Shown: positions 1 to 12,440 of the stretch, one piece after another
Numbering within the stretch: the stretch's first letter is position 1
Layout: every line of letters begins with the position of its first letter
Source: Trachelipus rathkii
Taxonomy: Eukaryota; Arthropoda; Malacostraca; Isopoda; Trachelipodidae
Direction: 5' to 3'
Assembly: GCA_015478945.1 (NCBI GenBank)
Contig: JABUQX010053496.1
Span: 1-64,000, forward strand
Length of the DNA stretch: 64,000 bases
Notes under the pieces: generated by a model
The model's input: only the letters and a program-made list of their open reading frames with translations
Told to the model about the DNA's origin: nothing
Databases searched by the model: none
Made by a program: the position numbers and the translations under genes

Positions 1-37
<37 letters not shown>

Positions 38-101
38 TATTATGATATGATTATTATTATTATTATTATTATTTATTATTATTATTATTATATTATTATT
101 A
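1..101. repeat. (ATT)n microsatellite at the window edge
   Basis: Nearly pure ATT trinucleotide array with a few interruptions. It is truncated by the window start, so its full length is unknown. Confidence 0.95.
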
Positions 102-650
102 CTACAAAAAAAAATCTCACTGAGAGACAAATACTATCTTCTGCCAATTCTACATGAGAATATAAAACGCGGTTGTTTGGACGCTAGCAAAATCTCACTC
201 CTCAAAGAGAATTCTTTCTCTTAAATATAAATATTCGTTTTCATCTAGTCTAGCTTTTTCAACTAAACCTGTACTGGCCTTGTAACAGCTACAGGTGTTT
301 GCAACTTCTCTGGAGCTGTAGAAACCTGATTCAAGCTACACAAGGCGAAAACAAAGTTGTTTGTCGTCCCCGCCGGCGTTTGTGTTGTATCATGATTATG
401 AATATTATTATTTCTGTATATAGCCAGAAACTATTCTGTTGAAAGACCTTTCTGGTAAATAATGTAGTGTTAGTTTACCTGCGTCCCGTTTAAAGCGACT
501 CTTCCCCCCCCCCCGAATTCCTTTAGCAAAATAATTCCAGTTTCCATTTTTAAAAGGTTTTGGTCAAGTGGGAGTGGCATGGCTGTTGCACTTAAAATAT
601 TATATATTATTAATAGGTGAGATATTTTATATACCTATTTAATAATTTAG
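102..650. other. non-coding stretch, no gene seen
   Basis: AT-rich sequence with a poly-C run near 507-515 and short GC-richer patches. No exon, transposon or RNA gene could be supported. Confidence 0.5.
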
Positions 651-655
651 TTATG

Positions 656-739
<84 letters not shown>

Positions 740-741
740 TT
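651..741. repeat. (ATT)n microsatellite
   Basis: About 90 bases of almost perfect ATT repeats ending in a short T run. It belongs to a set of three ATT arrays in the first 1.4 kb. Confidence 0.95.
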
Positions 742-1288
742 ATTACCCTAGTTCAGGTTAATTATGGAGTTTATTTTGAAATTAATAATAAGATACTCGG
801 CTAGTTAAGAATAGAGTAATAATTGCAGATTAGTCCAGTAAATACCTAATAGTTAATATGAAAGAATTGCCAGTCTTAAAAAGGTGGGTAATTTCGTACT
901 ACGCAATTGTTTCGGATATATTGCCATTAATTAATGAGTAAAATTTTCTACATATATGTAATTTTTAGGGTTCCTAAAAGTACTGCTTATTATCTCATCA
1001 TTCCTTTGCGGTTATTTAGAGATATATATTTTCATTAATATACTTAAAGGCTTATATGTAAAGCCGTAAGTGAGGTTATCTTAGTACCGTTCTAAAGAAA
1101 AAATACACATATAACAAAATACCTTTGTTTTAAATAAATATAACCTAGTAACTTTACGACAATATTCAGATATTTATAATTTCTTTAGTACTTTAAACTT
1201 TATAACATCTTATTTCCTTTTTTAACTTTTATTTCTCTTTTTATCACTCTCTACCTAAAGCAGAAAAGAGCCTAAGATCCATTAATCA

Positions 1289-1289
<1 letters not shown>
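742..1289. other. AT-rich non-coding stretch
   Basis: Probably Sos intron upstream of the first visible exon. No splice-bounded open frame or repeat of note was seen. Confidence 0.45.
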
Positions 1290-1370
<81 letters not shown>

Positions 1371-1387
1371 TAATAATAATAATAATA
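1290..1387. repeat. (ATT)n array flipping to (AAT)n
   Basis: About 80 bases of ATT repeats, then a single C, then several AAT/TAA units. The second part is complementary to the first, so the array can fold on itself. It ends about 120 bases before the first Sos exon. Confidence 0.9.
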
Positions 1388-1508
1388 GGTTTCGGCTTAT
1401 AGAAACTGTAAATAATTTCCTTGGTTGTATTTGTATTCAAATCTAAATGGTTTTCATTTAAAATATTTGAATTTATTTGTGTATTAATAAAGGAATGCAC
1501 TTTTGCAG

Positions 1509-1665
1509 AGTATTAAATGTTTTGCGACATTGGGTTGATTATCATTTTTATGACTTCGAATCTGATCAACCTTTGCTAGAAAAACTCACAAGTTTTCTAG
1601 ATGGTGTGAAGGGGAAATCTATGAAGAAATGGGTAGATTCTATCACAAAAATTATTCTAAGAAAA
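1509..1665 (+). CDS. Sos: Sos exon: Ras-GEF N-terminal (REM) domain
   Basis: Exon of Son of sevenless, the cytosolic and membrane-recruited exchange factor that loads GTP on Ras downstream of receptor tyrosine kinases. The translation carries [31 protein letters not shown] and a final basic ILRK, which match the end of the REM (RasGEF_N) domain of animal SOS proteins. The exon is bounded by an acceptor (ttttgcag, AG at 1507-1508) and a donor (gtgagt at 1666). It begins with the last base of a split Arg codon and ends in phase 0, so 157 nt are open without a frameshift. The PH, DH and histone-fold parts of the protein lie outside the window, to the left. Identity rests on remembered family sequence, not on an alignment. 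Confidence 0.9.
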
Positions 1666-1758
1666 GTGAGTTTTATATTTCTTTAATAATTGACAAATTG
1701 ACTGTATCATTAACGACCTTGTCAAATACCAATTTGTAATCTTATTTTATTATTGTAG
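1666..1758 (+). other. short Sos intron (93 nt)
   Basis: GT-AG intron between two REM-region exons, from gtgagt at 1666 to tattgtag ending at 1758. It is very short compared with the next two introns. Confidence 0.8.
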
Positions 1759-1890
1759 TGCAACGAAGAGCCTAGAGAAATCACTTTTAGTCACAACAAA
1801 TCTCCGCCGTCTCCTAAGGTTCATCTCCACATGGAGGATAAAGACTGGGAGCTAGCGCTACCGTTAGAATTAGGAAACACAATTGGTGAG
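1759..1890 (+). CDS. Sos: Sos exon: linker between REM and Cdc25 domains
   Basis: A 132-nt, phase 0 to phase 0 exon encoding 44 residues. It reads EEPREITFSHNKSPPSPKVHL, which resembles the linker of insect Sos (an ITF motif followed by a SPP stretch) between the REM and catalytic domains. An acceptor (tattgtag) lies immediately upstream and a consensus donor (gtaagg) at 1891. The end of the exon, rich in Leu, Glu and Trp, is less like the family than the start. The frame joins the previous exon without a break. Confidence 0.8.
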
Positions 1891-4800
1891 GTAAGGACTT
1901 TAGGGATTCATTAGATTGAGGCTCATTTTTAACTAATAATTTTATAAATTATATTTAAGCCAAAAGGTTAAAAACTACTGAAGGATAAAATAATTGTTGA
2001 GGAAATTATATGTATAGCTAAGATTATACTGCCAAGCAATTTTAAAAAAAAACCTTAGTTTGAAAAATGATATATTAAAAGATTTTTTTTTTTTTTCAGT
2101 GATTATTTTTAGAAAGCAATGGTTAGTAAATTGCGTTAAGTTTTAAACAATAATTTTTAATCACTTGGTTTGTATGCGCCAGTATACTGAATTTTTCAAG
2201 CTTTATGTAATCATAGTTTAGTTTGACCTCTTTTATGAATGTTTCTTTTAAAATTGAAAAAGTAGAATTAATTCCTTAACCAGAGTGAAAAATGGGAAGT
2301 TAAATATTTCTTATTTTTCATCAGTTAAATTCCCAAAAATTTTCCGTAACACTTGATGGGGGGAATTTTTATTGTAAATTTAAAAAAAAAAAAAAAATGC
2401 ACCGTAACAATCGGTAAAGAAACCAAATCATGTGATGTTACAAAATTAATGAATACGATTGGAGATACTGATCAAACAAAAGGAATTCCGGAAAATTTAT
2501 TTTGGTTTTGGTATGAATTATGTTTTAAACAAAGTGGTTCCTCATGTATTTTACGCATTGATATCTAATTTTAGATAAATTAAAAGTTTTTTCTTAAGAA
2601 TCTATTTTTTTTTATTGCTCGACTTTAAGCTTTGTAATCGAGCGAGAGATGGCCTGAATATTTATTTTACTCCCATATTCGCGAATGTTTTAATGACAAG
2701 CTTACTATTTTAAGATTCCGTAAATATGAAATTTGAGTTTTTATTTTTTTTTAATTGCCAATGCGAATAAATTCTGTCAGTAATGTTCCAATTTTTATAC
2801 AGGTATAGGTGGAATATTAGCTTCTACTGTAAGAGTTCAGCCATAAATGATTTAGTGAATAAAATACATTCAATTTCCTTTGTTTCTAGAATACCGAACG
2901 GCGACTCACTCTTACAAGCACCCTATCAATCTCTTTCCCCAACCTCCACCCTTTGAAAGAGATAAACCACATTTCATTAATTTATAGGCCTGCAGTTGAT
3001 TACATAGTCAATAACTAGCTAACTGAAAGATCAGGATACGTCTCCCCATGCATCCTCCACCATACAATAATGTCTTCGTCAGTGAAAATGCATTTCCTTG
3101 TCCAGACAGCTGATCATCATCATCACTGCTTGAATGTATAATTGTATTCATGACATTGGTGCTTGTGGATGGTTTTGAAGCAGCGTTTGCTGTTCTTTGT
3201 TTTGTTTTTAAATTATTTTTATTTTTTTTGTATTTCTTTACATTTTCGGCCGACGCTGACTTTAACCTCTGTAAAAAACAGAAGTGAAAAAATGTGTTTT
3301 GAATCTAGGATTCACAAACGTAGCTAATTTGTTTTCTGTGAAATCGAACCTTTTTATTTATTTCTCCATATATCTTCCCTCTTATCATTTTTATTTCTTA
3401 ACTCATTGTCTGAAGATGCTAATACTCTCTTTAAAGTGGTTACGAGATGAATTGATGTCTGCTACTGCTGAGTTTTTGCTGATTATCTTGGTGATATCTT
3501 CAAAGGATTGGAATACAGTGAAACAGTTGGTTGGATAGCATTGTCTTGGGACGTTAAGACATTTATTTTACAAGCAAGTATAAGCTGTCACATGCATAAA
3601 GTTTTTTCATCCCTATCTTCATTTGTAGAATATGGTAACGTCATGCATTACTGAAAATTTTGGAACTTCAATTCTTGCCTGTATTTTCTTTAGTTCTTCT
3701 TGAACCATGGTCGAATGAATAAAGTGTGCCGCAAGTGACTTACATTTGGAGAGAACTTATATGACTGATGTTTGAGATGTCACACCATTCCTAATGTTAA
3801 GGTGCAGTTGATGTCTGACGGAGTTTGTGTTATTCACTCAAAGGAGAAACCGTGCTTTCCTTATATTTATATTGGCACCAGCATCTCTCATGACACAGTG
3901 AACATCTGAGGATAGGCTCCATTTCACCAGCATTCCATTAAATACGTTATTGAAATATTCACCCGTGTAACGTTCAGTGAGTGGTTCGGTGCATAACACA
4001 AAATTTTGGTGGTTGAAACGACTGTCTACGGTATGACTAGATAGAGATAACAAAGAAACTCTTGATTATCTGACCATTCGTTGGTGGAGAAAGCTAACTG
4101 GGATGATTATTTGATCGAGTTATTAATTCTGAAACTTTTGTGTTAACGCAATCAAAAATTTTCTCATAGTCAATATCTTTGTAATATTTCCTTTGACTTG
4201 TGGGTTTAATAGGACCACTCCTTTCATTAGCCATACAATGCTAAAAACTTTAATCTGAGAAAACAGAAGATCGTCCATTGCTGTCATTTCTGTAATTTTG
4301 CTATTCATTCATGTATTTTTTAGTTTTTAGCGTCCCATATGTTTGTATTTTCTATATAAGTCATTCCTAAGACTGGCATTGAAGACCTTAACTGTTACTC
4401 GTTTTCTTTTCTACCCCTTCCTTGTGTTTGCTGCTTAGATGGTTCCTGAATCAAATGTCACTTTCACTTTCTGAGAATAATTATGATTGCAAAGTTTTTA
4501 TTTTGCGATGTCATCCGATACAATTTTGAAGTAATTCCAAATCTCACTGGATGAGGATGGCATTATGCAATAGGTTGAACAGTCGCTCTCAAGGGTATAT
4601 ACTCACACGTACAAGTCTATCAATATTGTTAGACTTCGAATGTGTTTCATTTTTTTACCACGACCTCAATCGATAGTAGCCAACTCATTCTGGTCGACTT
4701 ATAACTAACGTCACTTAAGTTTACAAACTATCTCCACATAGGGTTTTATATTCACTTTCGTATGTGAATAATTTATTTATTTTTAATATTCCTGAATGTG

Positions 4801-5242
4801 AATATTTTTTTTAAGATATTGACCAATGTGAATGCGAATTTTGAAAACGAATATTCGGTCTATCTCTAAATTTGATCAAGGAAATTTTTTATGGCATCTT
4901 TACAATTCACATGCTTTATCAGTGTGAATAAAACTAAACTTAAGCTAAATCATTCTATTAAAGCTCCAAATTTCTTGAAGTTTAGTTTTGCTTCCAAAGA
5001 TGCTCGTTTTCTAGTAGTATTCTACAAAATTGTATAAATATTGTTACAGGGATTATACGTTATTTAAAAAAAAATCTATTTTATAATTGTAAGTACGAGA
5101 TTACTGTGCATTTAGAGTTAAAAATAAACTTTATTTTTTTAATATAATAAATTTAAGTTCTCTGTATGATTTGAGATAGTGAAGTTTAAGTTAACAAGAT
5201 GAATTATAGTCTATTTTTAATGGAATTTCATTGTTTAAGCAG
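1891..5242 (+). other. Sos intron, 3.35 kb, no recognised gene
   Basis: AT-rich intron between the linker exon and the first Cdc25-domain exon. It contains homopolymer runs and short unrelated open frames on both strands (for example 3284-3538 + and 3838-4053 -) that show no family I recognise. The 2353-2568 + frame contains a Lys-rich run caused by a poly-A tract and is not supported as an exon. Confidence 0.55.
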
Positions 5243-5425
5243 CCCGATGTCATACGACCATTACTTATGTTGCATCCTATCGAAATCGCCCGTCAACTCA
5301 CTCTTCTCGATTTTGATTTGTATCGTGCTGTCAAACCTTCAGAGCTAGTTGGTATACATTGGACGAAAGAGGACAAAGAAACTAGGTCGCCAAATCTAAT
5401 GAAGATGATTCATCACACTAATGGG
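5243..5425 (+). CDS. Sos: Sos exon: start of the Cdc25 (RasGEF) catalytic domain
   Basis: A 183-nt exon, 61 codons, both ends in phase 0. It reads [20 protein letters not shown], then [15 protein letters not shown] and [12 protein letters not shown], an almost exact fit to the first helices of the SOS catalytic domain that displaces nucleotide from Ras. The acceptor is ambiguous between AG at 5238-5239 and AG at 5241-5242; both keep the frame, and the second gives the more usual pyrimidine-cag. The donor is placed at 5426 (gttggt), a non-ideal site, so the last codon is uncertain. No frameshift or stop is present. Confidence 0.92.
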
Positions 5426-5958
5426 GTTGGTTGATTTACTTTTACTGGTTTGTGTGTGTTCTCAAATATTTTTAGCATGCAATCATTCAGTGTTGTAGTT
5501 AAATTTTTTTTTATCTTCGATTTAAAATCTATACCGTAAAATGAGGGAAAACTGGTAGAAATTTTGCGTTTTTTGGGGGGGAGGGGGGATCATGAAAATC
5601 GAAAATTCAAGTTAAACCCATATTTAAATTTTTTTTTTTTAAATTTAAACCTTCATAAATGTTATAGCATAACGAAAATATAAATTGGCCTTTGGAAAAA
5701 TTGGTAATTGAAAATTATCTGACTTACGGTTGTACTGTAGTATTATTATTAGTATTGGAAGGTAATAGAAGTGTTTAAGATGTTATAAAATTTATTTGGG
5801 TAGAAAAAAACATGTGTAACTTATAATTTATTACCATATATAAACATTAAGTTTGTAAGAAAATTATAAATTTTTTTTTTTTTAAATATTTTGTTACATA
5901 TTCAAGTAAAAATAGGTACTTAACCTTGTAAAGCATAACATAACAGAAACGGAGGTTT
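5426..5958 (+). other. Sos intron, left part
   Basis: AT-rich sequence with a G run near 5574-5587 and several T runs. The next expected Sos catalytic-domain exon was looked for here and not found. Confidence 0.5.
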
Positions 5959-6570
5959 TCATTTCCCTCTCTGCACGTTTGCATCCTTTTTGGAAATTTT
6001 CGTCTCATCATAGTTTACAATGTTTGTGGGATTGACATTTGCTCTTAATTTTTGTAAATGGTTAAAGTAATTAGATACGATGTCAACAGAAATGTTAGCA
6101 CACTTTACCAAAATATTTTGGCAATGGCATTGTGTTATGTCTTTATTCCTAGCTAGGAAGCCATATACCTAATCAATCCCTGGAAGATTATTTGTAAATT
6201 CAGGCACTATTCTGTTTTTAAAGTTTTGAAACATTTGTATGAAATTACGAAGGTCAGACGAGCTGAATGCCAGCCCATATTCGCTTAGGAGATGTAAATA
6301 CTGTGCTATGGTTCTCTCTTCCATTATGAGAAGGGCTGGATTTCTCCCACTTCTTCCAGGATTTTGTATATTTCCCTTTAACCATATTCGAAGGGTTTCA
6401 AAAGGGAAATTATATATTTTTGTCGTTGAGAGGATACTAGCACCCTCTTCGACATCAAGAACAGCCTGTACCATATCTTGTGTATAAAGGAGTCGCCTCA
6501 CCCCTTGTTTCTTTTCTATGGTAGGGTTCTTGCCGGCATACTGCATGAAGGATAAAATTAATGTTGTCAA
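5959..6570 (-). pseudogene. pogo/Tigger-like DNA transposase remnant with an in-frame TAG
   Basis: Minus-strand frame of 203 codons split by one TAG at 6169-6171. The first 133 residues look like the DNA-binding half of a pogo/Tigger (Tc1-mariner superfamily) transposase: YTQDMVQAVLDVEEGASI resembles the Psq-type helix-turn-helix, and NPGRSGRNPALLIMEE opens the CENP-B-like second helix-turn-helix. After the TAG the frame continues VYGFLARNKDITQ, then NPTNIVNYDETKIS, where the Asp of NYDET would be the first catalytic residue of the DDE_1 domain. It stops at TGA 5959-5961, well short of the usual length. In relatives Trp commonly stands where the TAG is, so one base change (TGG to TAG) can explain the break. 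It sits antisense in a Sos intron. No terminal inverted repeats were identified. The start codon at 6570 is nominal. Confidence 0.75.
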
Positions 6571-8094
6571 TTCATTTGAAACAAATTTCTAAAAAGCCTT
6601 CAACACCCACCAATAGATAAACAAGTAAAGGGCATTAATATTTATTAAAAAGTATATTTATAATACAGATTAATTATTATTTAAAAATATATAAAAAGTA
6701 TATTTTATAATTAAGATATAATTACCACCAAAGTTTTTCCCACTAAAAAGTCTTTTGAAATTGCATTTGTGGAACGAAGGAATTTGGCGCAATATTATTT
6801 ACATAAAAACTCTTACTTTTACACTGTTCTTTATATGAGCTTCAAATTGAATTTATTTCTAACTTTCTAACTTTCCTATATTCCTTTCCTTCAGAAATTT
6901 TTTTTTCAAATTTTTTCTCTTGTCCCCTCACTCTCCTATTGGCCCCGCAGATCTGGGGAGTAAGGTGCGATACAAGCATTCGGAAATAGAAAAGCCAGTA
7001 GGAGAAAATAGACAAACGTCGAAAAAAAAAAGCCCAGACTCTTACCCGTTCCTCCTCAAGTAACCATTAATTAGTGCGGGTTTGCAACTGGGCATTACTG
7101 CCGCCGGGAGCTGCCCACCCTACCCACCCCGGGCTGGTGGCCTTTTTCTACCAAATACCGGCAAAAATGGAAAGGGCGGGTTTTTATATAAAATATAACG
7201 TAGATTGATATAATATTAAGAAGTGAGATAAAGGTTTTTTACTATATTTACAACCTTAATTCGTATTTATGGAAAGAAATGTTGGGTTTTTTTAAAAAAT
7301 GGTTATTGCTATATCAATTTAATATTTAAGATCACTTTTGAAAGTCTTGAACACAAAAAGAAAATTTAAAGGTAAATAAAATTATTGGGATAATACTTAG
7401 AAAGAAATTACTAATCATTAGTACAATATAATGTAATTGCAACTTAATATTTAGTTACAATATAAAATGTAATTGCAATATTGTGAAACTGAAAAATACG
7501 TTTCTTCAAAAGATTAAAAACAAAAAAAAAAACAAACCTTTTAAAACTTAATTATCAATTTAATAATTATAATTTAATTTTATATTGTAAAAATTGCTAC
7601 TTTGACAGTGTTTAGAAAAAATAACTTATTTTGATTTTTAATTAATAAAAATTTTACAGATTCAACTTTTTATTATTAAAAAATTATATATAAAATTTAT
7701 ATTATTTCATGGTAACAACTGAGAAAAACCATTGCAGCATTTAGGTCCTATATATATTGTAGTTTCTAAAGCTATATAGCGATACTATAGAATATAGTAT
7801 TCAACTATTAGTTATTAAAAGTTTCTTTGGTCTACGCCATTGAACTACCACACCCATCACTTTATTTGACTATCTTTTTTAGCATCTATTGGCACAATTA
7901 CAAGTTTTCTCTGCCGACTTATCATTCCGCTAACCTATTTCTAAGCTTCGTTTGGAATAAATAAATATAATTATGAATTATATATAATATTAGTTATATA
8001 TTTATTTATATGATATAAGTTTGGATGCATCGACCAATTAAGTACTTTGCCGATGTATATATCCGATATAAGTCACCATTTATATAATATATTA
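6571..8094. other. AT-rich intronic stretch with a GC-rich patch at 6930-7190
   Basis: Mostly AT-rich. The patch at about 6930-7190 is much richer in G and C, and its part near 6990-7045 resembles 12905-12950 (shared blocks around a GTAGGAG and a cgaaaaaa-gcccag motif). It is therefore part of a dispersed repeat. No coding sequence was seen. Confidence 0.5.
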
Positions 8095-8335
8095 TAATAA
8101 TATATTATTCTATATATATATATAGATATATTATATATTATATAACCGGTATATATTTATATATATAGTACGGTAAATATTTATTGATTTAAGTAAGTAT
8201 AATATATATATATATATATATATATTATATTATAATTATATATTATTATATTATAATATTTATACTTTATATTATATATATATAATATATTATATATATT
8301 ATTATTAAGTATATATTATATTATATATATATATA
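8095..8335. repeat. degenerate (AT)n tract
   Basis: About 240 bases of AT dinucleotides with frequent TAAT, TTA and other interruptions. Confidence 0.9.
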
Positions 8336-8500
8336 ATCCTGCTGTCAAAGATATCTTTCCGCTATGCAATTTATTTACTAATTGGAAATTATTTAAAATC
8401 GTAGGTTAAAATTTTTTTTTGGGCCCAAAAAAAAAACCCTGGTTTTTTTTTTTTAAAATAAAACCGGTTAATATAAAAAAAAACTGGGTTTTTTGCCCCT
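8336..8500. other. homopolymer-rich junction
   Basis: Contains alternating runs of T, G, C and A (around 8411-8490) of a kind often seen at poorly resolved assembly joins. No feature was recognised. Confidence 0.35.
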
Positions 8501-11500
8501 ATTAGTGAGAGCTCGTCACAGACAGAAAATCCACGCCCTAGAGCATCATGGGACCGCGTCGGAGGGTTTGCGACGGACCCTCACTATGGTAAATCGGTCA
8601 ATGTAAGGGTTATTCGCCTGGCCGCAGGTTGGGCGCCAACGCATGCCCCCATACAAACTCGCGCCATTCTCTCCTATCATGCTTTTTTATTCTCGCCTCT
8701 GCCAAACTCACATTTCTTACCTTCAGACATTCGTTCACCACTCAATCCCACTTTCTCCTTCGGTCTCCCACAGCCGGTCGGTTCCCTAAACACTCCCCAC
8801 TATACATTCTTTTTTAACTTTTCCTCTTTCATTCTTTATTCGTTTTGTCCACATGACCAAATCATTTTACATTGCTTTTAATTTTTTTTCCACCATTTTA
8901 TATCGATCTTTCTTCATACCACATCTCTAATACGTTCATTCCTCATTTTAATTAATTTTCTTTTTCTACAATCTGAAGCGCCCCTAAGATTGTCCTCTGA
9001 ACACATTGAACTTTAGATTCTATACTATTCTTATTCCAGACCATAGTCCTCACTACCATATATAACACAGGTAACAACATACGCCTCATGTAAGACTTCT
9101 AGCAGCCACTCAAGCATCTTTGATTCTTATGTTCATGTTACTAACAAAACTGATATTAATTGCAAAGTAGTTTACCTTGTCTAGTAATTTTTCCAACAAC
9201 TTTCCTACTCATACACTCTGCATCATTCCGTTCCCTTCTCATCACACATAACCTCTAATATTTTTAAAAAGCTCAGAAACTGGCTTCCAGCTGCTCATTC
9301 ATCGTAACATAAACTTCACACACTGAGGACTGTCCTCCTCACTTACTACCATAACTTTAACTCTTATCTAACGTTTACTTTCCAAACCGCTCTCCTTTTA
9401 ACAGTACCCTGCCAAATGCTCCTCTAACCGCAATCTTCCTTAACGTCTCCGTTCAGGATTCGCACACAGAACGCAAATCATATTCCGCATATAATAGGTA
9501 GGGCACCCTCCACTCCTCTCGTTCATTCTTCCATCATTCTAACGACCATTTCCCTGCCATCCCACGCTCGAATTTCTTTTCATAACCCCCTTATCCATAT
9601 AACAAACATGGTGAATAACCAAGGAGACATAACACATACCCTGTCTCATGTTTTCTCTCTCTGCTATTATAATTTTGGTCCTATTTAAAACCAATACCAT
9701 TGACACACCTTTATTCTTACACACGCTTTCACTATCGTCATACATGGTCAAACTTTTGATTCATTCAGAAAGCTTAACGGCACGAACTGACGCATATATC
9801 ACTTAAATACCCTACTGCCTATAAACGAACTTTTAATAAAAAGCTCAATAGTTTAGATCACTTTGAGATAGTTTTCAACAATACTTTACATTCAAATTCT
9901 ATTCTTTCTTCTCTTTCTTTTATTTTCTCCAATCATTTTGTTTCAAAAATGTAAAGATTTGATGATCCACACATCCTCTCCACTCCTAACGCGCACGCTT
10001 GTTCCTTCAACAACAAGTCCTCAGTCCACTCGACGGGGCACTCTTTTCTCAAAACCAAAAAATCCAGCATATACCTTCCCTATTTACAACACTCAATAAA
10101 CCAATTTCCGTCATATTTTCTACAGTTCCCCTTTTTCTTCCCTTACCCTTATATAAGGGTACTATTTACTTGGCTCTCCTCCAATCCCTTGGAACTATAA
10201 CCTCCCATAAACGCTTTTATTACACAAGGCTTCCAAATCCACTCAAATTTTCACCAATTCGTCGCCTCCGCTGCTTGATTTGATCTTTTATTTAACCTAG
10301 TAATTTCATCTATACCTGCAGTTTACCTTACTTCTGCAACTTTCTCTTCTCACTGCTAACCTCCCATGTAACCGCTTGCATTTCTCTTACTAATGAAACT
10401 CTCATCTTCCGGCAAATTCCTATTTCCTTCTTGCACCATCAAAACCACAATTTCTCTACATTCACATAACACCTCGTCAGCCGCGCCATCATTATGTTAT
10501 TTGTGGCCAGATTTTCGAAGTGTTTCTTTCCTCACACTCACCCTCTCACATCCATTTCATTTTTCAAGAAAGAAACATCCCTATTCATTATTCATTATTC
10601 TTAAGCGATGATTCCCCGTTTTATATTTTCAAATTTCTTAACCCGTACAAAGGTATAAATATATTGAGAAAATGAGCTTTGGTCCTAATTTTTCACCCTT
10701 GTATATCCTCATTCATTCTCCTTCCATTTACTAATGTTCATTTTTCCTGCTTGTTGCTATGACACGATGGTATGGATGGCACCTTTTAGTAATTTCTTTT
10801 TTCCTCTTATATAATCCGAATTCTTCTTTCTTTTTGAAAACTTCATCATTTGCTTTTAAGTACATTCAATCACTCTCCTTCTTTTTTTTACCGTTTTATG
10901 CACCTTCACCATTTCATACCTTTTCATTGCCAGCCATTCGCTGTTAACAATCTTACTTTTCCTTACTTTAGGCACATCCACAGACACTTCCTTTGCCACT
11001 ACTAACATTGCTTCCTTCATTTGCCCGCAGATATTTGTTTCAGTATCAAACTCGTTCACATTCAAAATAACCGACTTTACTTACGAGCGGCTCTTACATA
11101 CTTATCTTATTGTCTTGCTCACTTAACTTTACTTGCTCACCTTAATAATTTTTCCTACTTCCTTCGTATCACCTTCCTCTCCTCCAAGCCCCCCACTAAC
11201 TTAATGTTTTACATAGATACAATTATATGATCCAATAATCCCATGCATAACCCCTCACTGATTAACATCCAACACCCCTAACCTTCAACATTCTCTTACT
11301 TTAGCAAGTTCATATCAATGCATACCTTTTCACTCTAAATGCATATATCCTACCCAACTCTGTTACTTATGGATACTCTTTGTGTTTAAAGAAAGTATTA
11401 CTTACACACATAACCTCTCTCTTCCAGAATCAATCACCTTCTATACCATTCTCATTTCTCTTCCGGCCGCCATCCCAAACCAACTGTTATACCCATACCC

Positions 11501-12440
11501 TTTTTTGATCACTCTATCCAACCATTCAGGTCCCCTCAGCAACTATCAAGTCTGGAAGCTTCCTATGTCACCATCCCAGGAGCCTGCCATTCAGATTATC
11601 CCAAAATCGCACACTCTCTCTCTTCAACGTTTCCTCAGATGGACCAAATACGTCCACAACGCAAACATACCTTGAGACTCGTTATTCAAAAACTTTAAAT
11701 TTAGAACCATTAGAATTCCCTAGACTTGCGACTCACACACACAGGTCTCACCATAGCTTTGTACCCAGACAGGTCACTCATCATAAATTGCCTCCTTCTT
11801 CCCTCTCTCATTCATTTCCATCACCAGCAGCTGCAACACTTCACACCAATCTTTCTTCCATTCTCCTTTCGCTTTCATCTTTGTTTCAGATCAACGAGCA
11901 ACGCAAATCAAATTTGCCCTTTTCTAAATACATCCATAAACCTCTCTCCTCTTGCTCCTCAACATTTATATTCCTCTGAACATCCATGTACATACGATTC
12001 GTAAACAATTTCGGCCGAAGATTTAGAAGGTTCGTTTACGGCGATCACGACCTATATTGCGAGGCATGCATTAGCATTCGCTAGCAAGAGATAGGTGGTA
12101 GTGGGCAGCGCAACCCAACTACCCCCGTTCCCTTAGTCGGCTTCTACGACACGCAGGACATACGATGCGGGCAATTCTTTCTCCCCCACACATAGGGATA
12201 TGAGTGAGTAGTAGGGATATCTGTGATAAAGAGGGTGGATTGAAAGAATGGAAAATTTATGAAAAATTGATGGGTCACTGGAGGGAAAAGAAAGTGCATG
12301 TGGTAAATGCTAATGCACGAATGCATAACAAATGCAACATACACGTGCTGGGGGTCGGAGAGTTCACACAAAAGACCCATCTGCATTGGTTCTCACAGCT
12401 ATGCCAATGCCCAAGTTACAAGCACCAAACACCACTATGA
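8500..12440 (-). mobile_element. degenerate non-LTR retrotransposon (LINE), copy A
   Basis: A roughly 3.9-kb LINE remnant in reverse orientation, so the + strand is C/T-rich here. Coding landmarks appear in the expected order when read on the minus strand. These are a GC-richer 5' region (about 12000-12200), a Lys-rich interdomain segment (10856-11065), reverse-transcriptase motifs (9480-10270), a C-terminal domain (8631-9110), and the end of the frame near 8630. The family resembles an endonuclease-reverse transcriptase element I associate with decapod genomes; its clade was not assigned. No intact frame remains, and single-base indels are frequent. Target-site duplications were not found. 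It lies antisense in the Sos intron. The 11100-12000 part, where the endonuclease would be, shows no clear motif. Confidence 0.7.
8631..10270 (-). pseudogene. LINE copy A: reverse transcriptase and C-terminal region, frameshifted
   Basis: Read 5' to 3' on the minus strand, the segment near 10141-10164 encodes IVPLYKGKG after a shifted DWRRA, a classic LINE block. An 8-codon match to RQG-MSPWLF-YMD follows around 9600-9650. TATATGCGGAAT at 9482-9493 marks the catalytic YADD motif, here altered to YAEYD. Near 9040-9090 is LLPVLYM-V-TMVW, like the VPVLMYGSETM block of the family. The cleanest stretch is 8631-8696, which reads 22 codons without a shift and includes HDRREWREFVWGHALAP, the typical end of the protein. 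Several frameshifts and stops make it non-functional. Confidence 0.7.

Noticed and set aside
1282..1500. Poly-isoleucine open frame
   Set aside because: It is simply the translation of the ATT microsatellite.
2353..2568. 71-codon open frame in the first long Sos intron
   Set aside because: The Lys run comes from a poly-A tract, and no convincing splice sites or Sos similarity are present.
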